Assembly (NCBI GenBank): GCA_031213475.1
Contig: JARUPZ010000030.1
Span: forward strand, 5,015,661 to 5,079,660
Length of the DNA stretch: 64,000 bases
DNA from: Nereocystis luetkeana
Lineage: Eukaryota; Sar; Phaeophyceae; Laminariales; Laminariaceae
Direction of reading: 5' to 3'
In this document: positions 14,201-26,225 of the stretch, one piece after another
How positions within the stretch are numbered: position 1 is the stretch's first letter
How the letters are laid out: each line of letters starts with the position of its first letter
Notes under the pieces: generated by a model
What the model saw: the letters and a program-made list of their open reading frames with translations, nothing else
Told to the model about the DNA's origin: nothing
The model's database searches: none
Position numbers and translations under genes: made by a program

Positions 14201-17200
14201 CGCGGGGATGGCTGTGTCGGCTATCGCGGCTCGCCCGTCCGACGTTTCGTGGTAGTCGTCGGACCCGTCCGAGTCGTAGTGACGTTCCGCGTGCGCCGCC
14301 AGTGCCACCTGCTTGTCGAGCGCCTCTTCTTCGAGCTCCTGCTTTTTCTGGGGGAGACAATGGGTCGAAAGCATGGGCGGGGAAGGCGCCAGAGCATATG
14401 GACTTTCACAAAGCTTGGTTTCATTCCATGCAGAGATACAACAAAATTTCGGCATAAAAGCTAGAGGAGGTGAACGTGCCCGAATCTTCTCTCATAAGAG
14501 CCTCACGAAGCAACGGATGCTAATGGTGGAGCTTCTCGACGGTTTTGTGTCCGTACTCTCGACAATGACCGACGAAAAAAAAAGGAAACATTTATCGGAA
14601 CGTTCGCGCGAGGCAAGGTACCTGAGTTGCCGCTACCGCCTCCCCTAAATCCACGGAAGAAGCAGGGGTACAAATAGGCTCCTGCGAGCGCGGGCCGGAC
14701 GGCGACTGCGTGTATCTTTCCCCTCTCGGTGACGAAAACTGCGACCCATCCTCGCCTTCCTGGCTAGAAGACCCTCGCAAGGCGGCGAGCATGTCGAGCA
14801 GACCCTGGTCCCCGGCGCCGCCATCCGTCCCATCCAGTTTGGGCAAGTAATTCGACGGCGAGCTCGAAGCGCCCGCCACACCCGCCGAAGCCTGGGAGAG
14901 CCCGTCCCGCCCCGAGGGTGTAAGGTCAGCATGGGGGGACAGAGTTTGGTCGTCCCCGTCAACCGCGGACGCTTGGGACGGAGGCTGCGAAAACGGCTGG
15001 CGTTCGCTCTCTTCACCTCGCGCGGGCATCCTGCCCAAAACGTTGCGCGCGAGACTCTCCACCGCGCCCTTCATGTCCTGGGTCAAGAGACCCTCGGGAG
15101 GTTCCCAGGGGTCTTGGCTATCGGCGAGCTCGAGGCCCGGCGGGGCCGAAAGCTGCGACCCCGCGCCCGCCCCCCTCGAGCGCTCCTTTTCTTCGTCCCA
15201 CAGCTCGCGTAGGCTCGCGACCGCCATCGCCTTCCCTCCCGCTTCCGTCACCCCGGCCGCCAACAGGCTTGGATTGATCACGTCGTCGACAGTGCCCGCA
15301 ATCTCTAGCTCCGTCGTTGTTTGGCGCTCCCACCACCTCGCCGAGGGTCGCGTTCGAGCGCTTCCCGCCGGCGTCGGTGGCTTGGCATACGAAGATGTTA
15401 CCTTCGGCGTGGGTCTTTCTTTAGAGCCGGGGCGTGACTCGTGAGAGGGGGAGGGCGGCTGCGAAAACAGCTGAGACATGCTGATGCCATTCAACAGGTC
15501 GGGTGGAACCTTTCAAAGTTACATAGAGACGGGGAAAAGGCGGAGTTTTGAGGCCTGCGTTTAAGAGGGAACAACGGCAGAGTAGAGGCCAAGTTTTGAG
15601 GCCGGCATTTCGTCGGTGGAACAGCGAGGACAACTGCGTGGGGGAGTACTATTCAGGCGCTTGACTCGCTAGACGCCAGCAACCTGTCGAAACCCGACGG
15701 AGGCCGTGCCGTAACGTTTCGAGCACAAACAACAGCCGCTCCCGCGCACCTCTTTCTCCCACGCCGTCCCATGCTTCCGAGCTTGTTCGGTTGTGATACC
15801 AGTTCCTCGCTTACTGGCGGCCACCTCAGCATGCGTCCGCATCGTGACACTTTGTCCAGGAGGGGTTGCCACAAGGCTAGGCGGCACGGTAACCGACGTA
15901 AAAATTCCGTGCCGGGCTGACGGCACGCTTGAATGCTCCGGCAACGGCTGGAGAAACAGAGCATTCTTTAGGTGTATATAGCTCATGCCGGATATGTTGT
16001 AGTCGATGAACACCTGACGAAGGAGCGGGAGTGGAAATTAGCGTCGACGTCGACGTTTACGGTGCAGGCTTGCTACGTAGCTGTTTTCGTATCCCACTCC
16101 GAAAGCAGAGGGTACTGCTATCGAGGTCCTACAAAAACTCCTACAACCGCGCAGCAGGAACAACTTGAACAACTGGCTGCCTCGCGTACGGCGAATAGCA
16201 AGAGGGAAACAGCACACAGTCTCAATACCTGCAGCAGGAAAGGCACGTGCGACTCGTACGGCTGGAATCGCGCCGAGAGAACATGCCCGGCCTGTAACAC
16301 TGAAGCCACCTTGCCCGTCAAAGATGGGTTGTTGATGTAAACCTTTCATGGAGCAGGCGACACGTTCACCGGGAAGAGTGCGCCGATGGGGGGCAACGGG
16401 CACGGTGCACCATACATGGGCGGTTTAGCCGTCAAAAAAGCGCGGTGAGCTGTGACGATGACCAGGCTGGGGTCCAGGTCGTAACGCTTACAAATCAAAA
16501 CCTACCGGTCCTTCGTGGATGAAAGCCGCAAGAAGCAAACGAATCATGTCCCCAACAGCCCGGAGCGACGATAGCGGCAACGGGTAGCGGGGGAATAAAA
16601 TGCAGTGCGTGAGCGAAACTCCCACATTATGCACTGGCAGCTATTGGTTTGTCTTGTTCAAAGGTTTGAGCAACACAGGTAAGCGGCAAGGTCAAGTCCG
16701 CCAAACCACACGCAAGGAGGCGAAGCATCGACCTGAGGAAATCTCCAAACAAACACTCAATACTCAGCACACAGCACTCAGCACTCCCTCCCCCCTCCCA
16801 CCTTGATGAACAACTTCTCCTCGGCATGGTAACCGTAGAACGGTACCCCTCGCACAACCTCCAGCCTCGCCAGAATTCGCTGTTGCCGCCACCCCCGCCC
16901 CCTCTGCCCCGCCCCGGCCGTGGATGTTTTCCCCGGGTCTTGCGGCGAGGGAGGCGCCGCGGACGACCGTCCGGATGATGCCGCCATAGCCGATTCGATC
17001 GCTTGTTCCAGCTGTGGAATCAGCGCGCTGAGGCTGTCAGGGTCTTCGAAGCGAGAAAATATTGCAGGGCTGTCGCCCTCCATAGGTCTGATCATAAAGT
17101 AGGGAAGAGCCTGCAGGGCGTTCCGACAGTTACACCGGTTGCAAATCCACCAGCAGTATAGCAGTGTGTATGGTATCACGATACCACCGACCGCGTTAGA

Positions 17201-17686
17201 ATGAAATGAACGGAGACAGACAAAACGACCAAGTCCGACACACTATTTTCATATCATATCATACCAATGCAGCAAATTTTATAGCAACCTGCGGTTTCTG
17301 CACGGAAACACGAGTCAGCAATCCTCTGCATGCAAAGGTGAGGTGCACATGCCAAGGACGCTGCAGAACTGAGCAGGTGAACAGGAATTCACCGCGAAGC
17401 CGGTGACAAGCAATGCCGAGCTCGGCTTACGTACGTACTGGCGAGTGTTGATGTGCGGCGCAATCAGCCTGCAAATTTGTAAAATGTACTCGAATTCTCG
17501 ATAAACAGCAGTGCAAAGTATCATGCACAGCGCAGCAGGCACATGCTGGCTCACCCCATGAAGATGAAGGCACGCCCTTTGCCCAGCAGGCGTGGACCCG
17601 AAGATGCGCACCACGGGCAGTTTGCTTTCCTCGGAGAGATACCAGTCCACATTCACCACGCGGACGGAGATCAACGTCGAATCCAT
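1..17686 (-). CDS. REV3: DNA polymerase zeta catalytic subunit REV3 (5' part, 17 exons; continues past left edge)
   Basis: Catalytic subunit of the translesion polymerase zeta (family B), which extends mismatched or damaged primer ends in the nucleus. Exons joined in phase at GT-AG sites: 17686-17555, 17110-16802, 16342-16229, 16013 to 15825 or 15750, about 15470-14622, 14347-13881, 13154-10877, 10139-10035, 9562 to about 9150 (donor unresolved), 7881-7726, 6472-6297, 5157-4362, 3968-3786, 3211-3083, 1736-1606, 868-727, 289 to beyond 1. The start is the ATG at 17686, giving MDSTLISVRVVNVDWYL, which aligns with the family N-terminus. Visible product is about 2,250 residues and ends soon after polymerase motif A. 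The rest of the palm, the thumb and the C-terminal zinc/Fe-S cysteines should lie left of base 1. Identity is secure from N-terminal, middle and polymerase blocks; the donors of exons 4 and 9 are uncertain. Confidence 0.93.
2100..2185 (-). repeat. SINE-like repeat fragment, diverged copy
   Basis: Contains the core ACTCAGATCCGGGGTCACA followed by GCAGGCTCTTCT, shared with copies near 26.23-26.31 kb and 52.5-52.6 kb. It is about 75-80% similar by eye and lies in the REV3 intron between exons 14 and 15. No tRNA-like head or tail is visible at this copy. Confidence 0.6.
5262..5295. repeat. CTG/CAG trinucleotide run in a REV3 intron
   Basis: About ten near-perfect CTG units on the plus strand (CAG in REV3 orientation), in the intron about 100 bp upstream of the exon 12 acceptor at 5157. 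No coding role is evident. Confidence 0.85.
6512..6750 (-). repeat. Poly-C-ended dispersed repeat, copy in REV3 intron
   Basis: Minus-strand copy of the repeat that is tandem at 34.6-35.9 kb. It shares the GCGCTTGGTGCAAGCAA block, the GGTCTATG stretch, CATGCATGA and a terminal poly-C (poly-G here, 6513-6520). In REV3 orientation that poly-C ends 40 nt before the exon 11 acceptor at 6472. Confidence 0.8.
6775..6960. repeat. Degenerate tandem repeat of about 33 bp in a REV3 intron
   Basis: The motif GGAATTGGAGGCAT and variants (AAATTGGAGGGAT, GGATCGGAGGCAT, AAATGAAGGCGTTT) recur at roughly 30-35 bp spacing. A related GGAGGCGTTTCGT lies at 6498-6510, on the other side of the dispersed repeat at about 6512-6750, so that repeat probably inserted into the array. 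Confidence 0.7.
9785..10022. repeat. Two tandem copies of a 119 bp unit in a REV3 intron
   Basis: Units 9785-9903 and 9904-10022 are nearly identical; each contains two CCCTTGCGGCTTC boxes. The array sits in the intron between REV3 exons 8 and 9, and its right edge is 12 bp from the exon 8 donor at 10034. It creates long spurious open frames on both strands. Confidence 0.92.
10877..15470 (-). other. REV3: REV3 exons 5-7: low-complexity middle region
   Basis: Exon 5 holds the short conserved block ending SLRELWDEEKERSR, which marks REV3 before the long variable region. Exons 6 and 7 encode about 900 residues rich in Ser, Pro, Glu and Asp, including acidic runs near 12,690-12,900 and no recognisable domain. 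The 6/7 junction joins SSLLSQLSS to ELADIICSQAEVEQDQ (AG plus C completes a Ser codon). Exon 7 is 2,278 nt, ends GVPQ at CAG/GTGAG and joins MVHTEPFFSRKDDVPE in exon 8, a conserved REV3 block. Known REV3 proteins also have a long, poorly conserved middle that includes partner-binding motifs. I saw no convincing REV7-binding motif, but did not scan exhaustively. Confidence 0.8.
16229..17686 (-). other. REV3: REV3 exons 1-3: family-specific N-terminal domain
   Basis: Exon 1 ends GSTPAGQRACLHLHG and splices at CATGGG/GTGAGC to exon 2, which starts ALPYFMIRP, so the conserved HLHG-x-x-PY block is rebuilt across the junction. Exon 2 carries an Ala/Ser/Pro-rich insert and ends VPFYGYHAEEKLFIK. Exon 3 contains FQPYESHVPFLLQ. 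Each exon is a whole number of codons (132, 309 and 114 nt). Exon 4 continues with VFIDYNISGMSYIHL. These blocks are specific to REV3 among family B polymerases and occur in the expected order. Confidence 0.93.
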
Positions 17687-17900
17687 TTTGAATACGACTC
17701 AAGTGACAAATAGTTCAGAGTGCACAACCATCAGGACTCACGGTTTCCGCGCCCCTACCGCTACGCACCTAGTTTCTTTATCGTGTCGGAGATGAGTCAA
17801 GCAACATCCTCTTGTGTTTACGACATGCAGCACCGAGCCTAGCTCTCTGTTGACTGTCGAAGGTGGGGCAGGTCCAGCGGACTGGACACAAAACTGGAAA
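17687..17900. promoter_or_regulatory. Head-to-head intergenic region between REV3 and NOC3
   Basis: Only 214 bp separate the REV3 ATG (minus strand, 17686) from the preferred NOC3 ATG (plus strand, 17901). Both promoters and both 5' UTRs must fit here or overlap coding sequence, so a bidirectional promoter is the simplest reading. I see no clear TATA box. An upstream in-frame ATG for NOC3 at 17814 would shorten the gap to 127 bp. Confidence 0.65.
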
Positions 17901-20900
17901 ATGGCGTCGCTGGTGGATGATGTTGAATCCCTGGAATACAATGCCTTCTTATTGGGTGGAAACCCCAACTTAGCTTTTGATGAGAGTGAGTATGTGTTCG
18001 TGGGGCGGCCATTCAGCCTGCGTTCGCACACGCTACGCACCATGAGCGCGCCGTTCAAGGTGCAGGCTCAAGCGAAGGCCAATGGTGAAACTCTCAAGTC
18101 CAAGAAGGGGCATGGAACCAAGAAAAAGCCGCGGAAGGCGGCCACCACCACCAAGAAAGCCAAGGGCGAGCCGCAACCACAGCACGAGGTGATCGTCCAC
18201 GAACCTGAGGCGGCAGGAGAGGACGACCATGCATTCTTCGACGACGAAGAGAATGCGGACTACGCAAAGTTTATGCTCTCTCTCGACTCCTCTGGGCTCC
18301 CCACCTTCAGCAAGCGAGCCAAGGACGGCGTCGCTGTGGCACCAACGTCCAAGAAGAAGAAAAAGTCGAAACAACCCACGCAAAATCTTGCGGCGTTGCC
18401 TGTCTCGCACGGGGAAGGCGAGGCAGCCCCGGCAACGGCGTCGTTATCCGACGGCACCCCTGCCGCCGTGATCGGCAGCGCTTCTCCGGCAACCGAAGCA
18501 ACCCCACCATCAGAACCTCCGGCTCCGCTGGTGACGAAGGCGCCTCGCTCGAAAGATGCCGTGGTCGACGCCAAGCGTCGGAAAGCGTCGACGACAGGGT
18601 GGATGGTAGAAGAAAGCGGCCCTGAGCGACTCCCCATCAAGACCCGTGGTGGGGTGCTGAAACCGAACGAGCGGATGCAGCAGCAACGGCCCCAAGACGA
18701 TGCCTCGCCCGGCAAAGATAGCCGAAACACGCAGGAAGGACAAAAACAAGGTGGTGGGTTGGCCGAGGAGGGGGTCGACCAGGGGGTCGACCAATCAACG
18801 GTGGGCGAGGCAATGGAGACCGAAGAGCAAGGTCTACAGCCGGGGCACGGTGGGGGTGGCGATGGTTCAGACGTGGTGTCCGACGGCGACGGTTCAGTGT
18901 ACGATTCGGCCGCGGACTCGGAGATGGAGGACTACGCCATGGGCGAACTGGGCCACAACGGGGATCGCGCGAGAATGGCCGATGGCAGCGACGGCCGCAG
19001 CCGTGGTGGTGGTGGTGGTGGCGGTGGTGTTGCTGTCGGTAAGGTAGATCTAGCTGTGCTGAGGCAGCGGCGGTTCGGTCAAAAGAAGGCTCTGATCGCT
19101 GTGTTGTGCGAGAGCATTCTGGCGGCGCCCGAAGAGTCTCTCACGCGCCCGAAGACTGTCGCGAAAGGCGAGGACGAGCGATCGAGGATGGAACAGCTTT
19201 TCGCCATGGTGAGCGGCTAGTTGCCAGAATTGCCACTGCTGCGCCTGCTGCGAACACTTCTTGCTCGTCCGTCGTTGGTTACGTCGTTGGTTCGTTTCCC
19301 GATGTACCAGTTCAAGCAGTTTGAGGATTTGCAAAAAAATGGGTAGCAGGCTGCGGCTTGCGGCAGCTCGAATATGCCACCGAGCCACCGAGCCGGTTAG
19401 CATACGGTACCAATATCCGTGATATCTCGGGACATTTTCCACATGCCAGCCGAGAGCACATGAACTCGTAACATAAGAGTACTGCAAAGCCAGCAGTACG
19501 TATGGTACTCTGCTTGCTGTACTCTGCAGTTCCCGATTCGTCCAATCTTGAACCCACGCGTATTTTGCTTGCTGTGCGGAGGTAGGTCCAGCTGCGCCGA
19601 CCCATGGGACTCGATTTCGAAACAGTGGTTGATGGGTTCGTGCGTCACTCACTCTCACCTGTTTTATTTTTTATTACGCATAATTTTCATCTTGACGTTT
19701 TTTCGCAAAAATCGCCGACGCATTCTGCTGTGTTGCGCGCTGCTTGCTTGCAGGTCGAGGACGACGATCACCGCGTACGCCACCTGGCGCTGCTGTCTCA
19801 GTACGCCGTGTTCAAGGACATCCTTCCGAGCTACCGAATTCGGGTACCGACAGCCGCCGAGATGGCGACGAAGGTTTCGAAAGACGTGCACCGCGTCAGA
19901 GCGCAGGAGGCCGCCTTATTGAGGGCCTACCAGGTGAGAGTTGCAATCGTTTTGGGGAGCTTCAATCTCAACTTCAATGTGCGTCGGCTGCTTCGTGCGC
20001 TCCGTTCTGGGGAGCGTTTCCTTTTGCCGGTGCTGAATTGCCTTGTTTTGAGATGTTTGTGCTTGTACGTGTGTGTCTCCCTGCCATGCCATTTTTCTTG
20101 GTGATATGTGGGAGTCGGCATGCTTCAGCGTTGACCCTGCTGAAGTCGTGTTGGCGTTCTCGGTGGCCAGTAGAGCGATGTTGTTTGCGTGATAAGGCCC
20201 TCCTGCAATGCCGAGAGCGATGTCGAGACCGAAGGACAAAACAGGCGACGAGTCTCCTCTCGACACGAGACGGTGTCGCCTGGACTGGACCCTACCACGC
20301 TCTTACACTGCTATCGCCGACCAACAAGCCAAGCCGCGACGTGCTTTCGCCTCCCGATGTTTTCCGTGCTCTCCTTTCGCCAGGCATACCTGAAAGCCCT
20401 CGAGGCAGCGGTCCAGACGGCGGTCTCATCCGCCGGGGGGGGCACCGCATCTCAAGGAGCGCGCGCGTTGGCATCGGCGGCCATCCGGTGCATGTGCGGT
20501 CTGCTGTCCGCCCACCCACACTTCAACTTCCGATCGAATTTGGTGCGGACAGTAGTGGCCGGGACGAACCACAAGCTCGTGGAGGTCAGGCAGGCGTGTT
20601 GCGAGTGTCTGGGGGGCGTTTTTTCTGACGATGTTCAAGGGGAGGTTTCGCTGGAGGTGACCAAGGCTGTCGCGAAGTTCATCAAGGAAAGAAAGTGAGT
20701 GGGTGGGTGCGTGCATGCAATTCAAGAACGTTTCGTTTTTTTTCGTTTTGCACTGCTTCCCTTGGCCCCGCGGTGCGCATAGACACGTTCGCAACATTTT
20801 CAACGCCTTTTATTCCCACGATACGGCGCCATGGTTGCTTGCGCATGCTCATAGAACACATTTTCGAACGGCCCGCGCACTCCGTATTCTGCGTACCCTT

Positions 20901-23900
20901 TCGCGTAGAGCTGCAGCAGCATCACTCACGAGCCGAAGGGTTCGATCCATATCAAAGACGCCACCCCTTGTCACGGTGGCGGCGGCGGCGACGGCTCTGT
21001 TTTTTTTCTTTGTCGTAGCGCTGAAAGTGCTGTATCGAACGAAGCTAACCCGTCTTGCCTGATTTGTGGAACCCTTCTCGGCATTAGGTATCACGTGTCC
21101 GAGGGCACCTTAAGGTGTCTTTCCGCGTTGCCCTTGCGCATTCGGGAGGACGAGCGAGCGCGAGCGAAGGCCCGCGTGAAGAGCAAGAACCGTAAGCGGC
21201 GAAGGGACGGAAGCGTGGAAGCCGGCCTGATGGAGGCTGATGCGCGGGTGGATGACGACGTCCGCGCCAAGTGCCAGGCCGACGCACTGCACGAGGTGTG
21301 ACAAGCGTGTTGAAGCATGTCGGGGCTGCTTTTGCTGCTCCTCCGCACGTGGTTTTTTTTTTTGCGACGTGGTCTATAGGGGCACCGATCTGTTTCTATC
21401 CAGATGACGGCTACTATTAATATGATGTCTCCGTACTTTTTGGCTTGCTTTGTTCTGTAAGGCCGTTTCGTGGCAGTTATGGATTTGTTTCAGTCCAAAC
21501 TTGTATTTCCAGCCGTTTATTACGAGCAAATCCGAGTTTCTAATTTTGACGAAGCCAAAAAAAAGAGGGTACCTAAAAAAAACTGAAGCCCGCGCCGTTA
21601 CGTTTGGTAGTGTATGGTTGATATTTTCAGAAAATGGCGTTTTGTGTTCCCGGTTTGAAAGACCAACACAAAAAAAACACCGGCTGGCACGGGGTAACTA
21701 TCGATCAAACGATAAGCAGCTAAACAGCGCCGCCGCCGCTGCGCGCAATGAGCCGCAAATGGGAACCACCGGAGCTGCGCTCCTGGGCTCCATCCTGCTG
21801 GTGTGCTTTTTGCTGTACGATTGCTGCGCCATAGCGAGACAGCTACATCTCGCCAGCCTCGACCCAAACACTCCGTCGGGAGCACAGCCGCAGCAATAGC
21901 AGCATCCCGCTGTTCCTTGTTTAGTTTTTTTTTCCAATCTGAGTTCGACTCCAGACTCCAGAATCTGTACTGTACGCACGGATTGTATGTATAATAGCAT
22001 GATGCAGGAGTCTTAGTGCTGTTGTTGCTGTGTGATGCTACTGTACGAGTACGCCATAATACTCGTAGACGACACAGCAGTAGCGTATTGGAGCCTGATC
22101 CCTGATCTGTATGTCTTCTCTATCTTGTGTGCGGTGTGTCACTATCAGCACAGTAGCAGTAGCGTATTGAAGTCTGATACTATGTCTTCTGTCTTGTGGC
22201 CGAACAACATCCCCAACTGTTTTCACGGCGAGTTCCTACAGACAGCTTTTCTATCTTGGTTGTTGTGTTGATTCCAATTTTGAACCGAAACACGCCCACC
22301 TGGCATAATAAACGGCCGAAGTATAAACCCTCGTTCTGGAAATTCAAAAACGTTCGCTTTGGCCGTCGTAGGGGATGTTGAACTACAGTAGTGAAGCACA
22401 CCACCACGCCCGGCTATATGGCGAGCGGTGCCACCAACTCGATGGCCCACCCCTTCGTTTGGTCCAGGTGATGTTGACCTATTTTAGGGTCCTGAAGCGC
22501 CGCCCGCCGCCGCCAGCCCTGTTCCCTGCTGTGATGGAGGGGCTTGCGAAGTTCGTCCATCTTGTCAATCTCGACACCGTGCAGGATCTCCTCGATCTCC
22601 TGAAAGATCTGCTCAACGAGGTGAGCAAAAAAGGCGCTGACGGGACGGGGTGTTCGCTGTATTACCAAGCTATGGAGGCGTTTGTAGTCGTTTCTGCAGA
22701 ATTAGGAGAGAGCTGTTGCAGGCGATTCGCAGCTCAAGAGAGGAAAATTAGCGCGAATCAACCATCCTTTCGGCACTGGCTGCGGCCTTTTCAAAACGCC
22801 ATTCGTCACGGAGCAAACCACCCCTGCTGGCTGCCGCAGAACCTATGTTTGCCAGGCAGACGATTTTTCACGGCAGTTCACGTCGGCCAGATCACCGATC
22901 TCCACTGCGTGATCTATGTATTTCAGGAAGAGATGTCTTTTCTTGGTCTGTATGACCTAGCTCGTGTTGCCGAGTGGGAGCTTTATTCTCTGCACGAGTT
23001 AAGACAGATTCCCCGGGTTGCATCTGTACCGTACATATCCCGGACAACCATCTCACACCGGCAGGCGAAGGTCTAGACGACCGACACTCGAGCGTGGTCT
23101 GTTTCACGTGTGCACAGTACGTAAGCGTGTTTACGACTTGACAAGGCTTGGAAAAAATAGTTGATCGTCCACGCTAACTCTTCCATGCCTGGTTCATCCC
23201 GTGAAACTTCCGAGGTGGTCTAGGGGTCATAGCGTCAGGTTTACTCCAACCATTTTTTGTCCACGCTGGGCCCTAGTCGTACACAGAGCCCTCATCTTTC
23301 AGTCAACTATTGTGCTAACACGGGAGGCCATATTAACTGTGACATAAACCCACCGTAGACCCAAAGACCAGGTATGCCGCTGCATGTTTACACTCCGTAC
23401 TTTGGGTATCACTTCTACGGTAGTTCTCCCGTCATTCTGCACGATCGATCTTACACTTATCCCTAATGTTTTTCCCCCCCCCGAAAAAATGGGTACAGAG
23501 CTCGAGGGATTATGTGTTACCAGGAATTGCGTCTTGAACCTTTCGCCTTGCCTTGCCTCCCCCCCCCCCCCCCCCCCGTCCTCGCTTTCCAGGACGAAGG
23601 CGAGGCCGAGCTTCCTCTTGAGGGAGCCCTGCACTGCGTGCTGGCCGCGTTTCGAGCCCTCCAGGGGCCCGGTCGCGAGCTGCAGACAGACGAGGCGGCC
23701 TTCGTGAGCGCCTTGTATCGCCGCATCCCTGACCTCCTAAAGCCGGAGAGCGGGGACGCGAGCGGGAGGAAGACCGCGTCGTGCGTGGCGCTGGTGTACG
23801 ATTGTCTGGACGCGGCTTTGGGCAAGCGACGGGAGCTGTCGACGACTCGTGTGGCAGCGATGGTGAAGCGCTTGATGTCGGTGTCGCTGCAGTTGACGCA

Positions 23901-25583
23901 GGTGAGGATTTTGAGTACTGGTTTTGTTTTGACGCGGGGCTCCATACGTCGGACAGATCACAATCTATCTATCTATCTATCTATCTATCTACAATAGCTC
24001 ATCTAGATCCTTACCTGCCGTTATTATATGCTCTGCAGGATCTACGTGTACAGTACAGATCCAACCCAGGAAACGGTTGCTCGATCGTATCCTGGTACAG
24101 GTTATACGGCTCCCACACCCTGCAACATGAGCTAGACCATACACATCATGCAGATCAGGAATAGATTATCTATCTGACCCTGGCCCTGAAAGGTCTCGTT
24201 CATGATCTCTATATGATCTGTAGATGATCTGCCTTAAGTATTTGTGCAAGATTCCCATCGGAGGGGTGTGTCATAGCGATTTGTGAACATAAAAACAAAG
24301 AATGCCAAGAGGAGTCGAACTTCGCTCACTCGCAGCTTGCACATATGTGAATTCCGACACAAATCTCGATCGCACAGCTGACGTACATATATAGGTATTT
24401 ATTTTTTTCCTAAAGGTTGCACTTCCGTTTCTTGTGTATATACAAAATAAACAAAAAACAATGTTTTGGCCTTACGGGTTTTCCGGGCACAACATGTTTC
24501 GATACAAATTCGTATCGGGTACGGTATAGTATAAAAAGGGTAGGAGTTTTGTTTTTCAACTTGCCCCAGTTTTTTCATGTGTTTGATGGATGAGCTTTGG
24601 TTTGGGTGGTGGGTGCGGTTGCTTGCTGCTCTTATGTCGGTGGCGCGTGTATTTGAACGATGTGCAAGCTCTGAGAACCCGCCCCTGGGGATCATTCAGT
24701 TGCTTGCGCCTGTCGCCACGACTGCATGTGGGTGGACAGCAAAATGATCTAATTAACTCACCCACCAAAATTGTTGTTCATATTACTGCAGTAAATACGA
24801 GTACTTGTCTGTCTTTCTCTCGGCTAAAGTAAGCGCTTCCGAGAACAGAAGCAAACCTAAACCGACCATCCCCTCGCGATTGGCTTACTGACTTGAATGT
24901 CTTGTCGATTAAATATATAGATATGTAAATAAATACCCGTGATCCGATCATGATTCACCCGCCCACCTTCCCTCCGGCCCTGTCGCCTCCGTCGCGCGCC
25001 CCAGTCCGCCAACCCAGCCTGGGGCGCCGGCGCGGGTGGCCTTCTCCGGGGAGCGCACCGCCTCCTCCTCAGGTACCCCGCGGCCCAGCAGCTCCTCGAG
25101 AACGAGCAAGACAGGCCGGGCTCGGGGCCTTTCCGCCCGGACCTCGGGAACCCGGAGCACGCCAACGCTCTCTCCTCGGCGGCGTGGGAGCTGTCCCTGT
25201 TGCGCCACAGCTCCGAGCCCGCGATTTCGGTGGTCGCTGCTGACGTGGTTGCGCTCGGCTCTCAGGACGCCGCGTCCGGGCTGGCCGCGCTGTACGAGCG
25301 AGGGAGGGAAGCGCGGGAAGCCGGGGCGGGCAAGGGAAACCTGGCGGCTGTGTTTGCGGGGGTTCCTCTCCCGGAGGGAAGAGCGGTCGCGCTTGGAAAG
25401 ACGAGCGCCGTCGAGAGCGGTGGTGCATGGGGTAGCAATGCTGAGACTGAGAAGCTGAAGAAAGGGAAAGGGGGGGGGAAGGGCCAAGCGCGCGGTAAGC
25501 GGGCGGTGCCCAAGGATGGGGTGGACGTGAGGTCCCCCCTTTTGGTACAGCTGGCGAGGGCAGGGGGGAGTGCTCGGGCGTAG
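17901..25583 (+). CDS. NOC3: Nucleolar complex protein 3 homolog (NOC3), seven exons, complete
   Basis: NOC3 works with NOC2 in maturation and export of pre-60S ribosomal particles in the nucleolus and has been tied to replication licensing in yeast. Exons: 17901-19208, 19754-19933, 20384-20694, 21088-21295, 22468-22620, 23593-23901, 25005-25583 (TAG). All six junctions are GT-AG and in phase; the product is about 1,015 residues. The long first exon is Lys-rich and acidic, then ERLPIKTRGGV. Conserved blocks follow: RHLALLSQYAVFKDILPSYR (exon 2), AIRCMCGLLSAHPHFNFRSN (exon 3), VMLTYFRVLKRR and LAKFVHLVNLD (exon 5), ALHCVLAAFRALQG (exon 6), FRPDLGNPEHANALSS and ELSLLRHSSEPA (exon 7). The start at 17901 has A at -3 and G at +4; 17814 and 18042 are in-frame alternatives. 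Confidence 0.92.
22875..23070 (-). repeat. Dispersed repeat D, copy 1 (NOC3 intron 5)
   Basis: Inverted relative to the copies at 23.95 and 27.46 kb. In reverse complement it shares CCCACTCGGCAACACGAGCT, a run reading CATACAGA, and an end at GATC...GGCCGACG. It explains the apparent open frame running from 22.4 into 23.1 kb beyond NOC3 exon 5. Confidence 0.6.
23945..24180 (+). repeat. Dispersed repeat D, copy 2 (NOC3 intron 6), with ATCT microsatellite
   Basis: Begins near CGTCGGACAGATC, includes a run of about seven TCTA units (23964-23992), then shares GTACAGATCCAACCC.GGAAAC and GAGCTAGACCATACA with the copy at 27.46 kb. The whole copy lies in the last NOC3 intron. Confidence 0.6.
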
Positions 25584-26225
25584 AGCTATCTGGATGCGGG
25601 GGGACTGTTTTGATGCCGTCGGTAGATAAAACTGTTTTTTTCTCCAACCCTTTTTTTACTGGGTTATTATACAGCGACCACGAAAAACGACGAGCGCGAT
25701 CGCATCAGGTGGCTTTACTTACGAGGAAGAGCGTGCAGCACCTTGCGTTACGGTTCGTTAAGTGTCACCCTACCCCCTTCGGCAGCTCAGGCTGCTCGGT
25801 GTTACATTTCCCACCCTTTTGTGACGCGCAGTTTGCTCTTTAGAACGACTGGAACCCTGGCTACTGCGCGCTTCGGGCACCACGCCTCGTTGTTGGCTGT
25901 TTTTCGTTTGCACCGACGACATATCTAGCCGGATATATATTATTTACCTCAGATGTCGACGACCGCCACTAGAAACTAATTATCAAGGACAAGACAAACG
26001 TGGTGACTGAACAAGTCGGCGTGAAATTCAGGCAAATAGCTTGCTATCCCTCAAGGGAACGTAATTTCCCTGTGTGCACTAGTATCGGTTTCGGGTACGT
26101 CAGCTTCAGATAAATAGTTAATAACTGCCCGCCTGAAGACCAGCAAACTTTGGTGAAAGCCGTTTTTTCATGGGTGACGTATCATAGCCATTTTTATTTT
26201 TTCTTGCTCATCCCATTTATTTTCT
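25584..26225. other. Downstream of NOC3, no feature recognised
   Basis: Unique-looking intergenic sequence holding the NOC3 3' UTR and terminator. No poly-A signal can be assigned with confidence and no open frame here is credible. Confidence 0.5.

Noticed and set aside
22375-23076. 233-codon frame running through NOC3 exon 5
   Set aside because: Only 22468-22620 is conserved with NOC3 and bounded by AG and GT; the rest is intron and dispersed repeat D.
23213-23260. tRNA-like 5' half (GGTGGTCTAGGGGTCA) in a NOC3 intron
   Set aside because: Box-A-like words only; no anticodon or T arm follows and no acceptor pairing is found.
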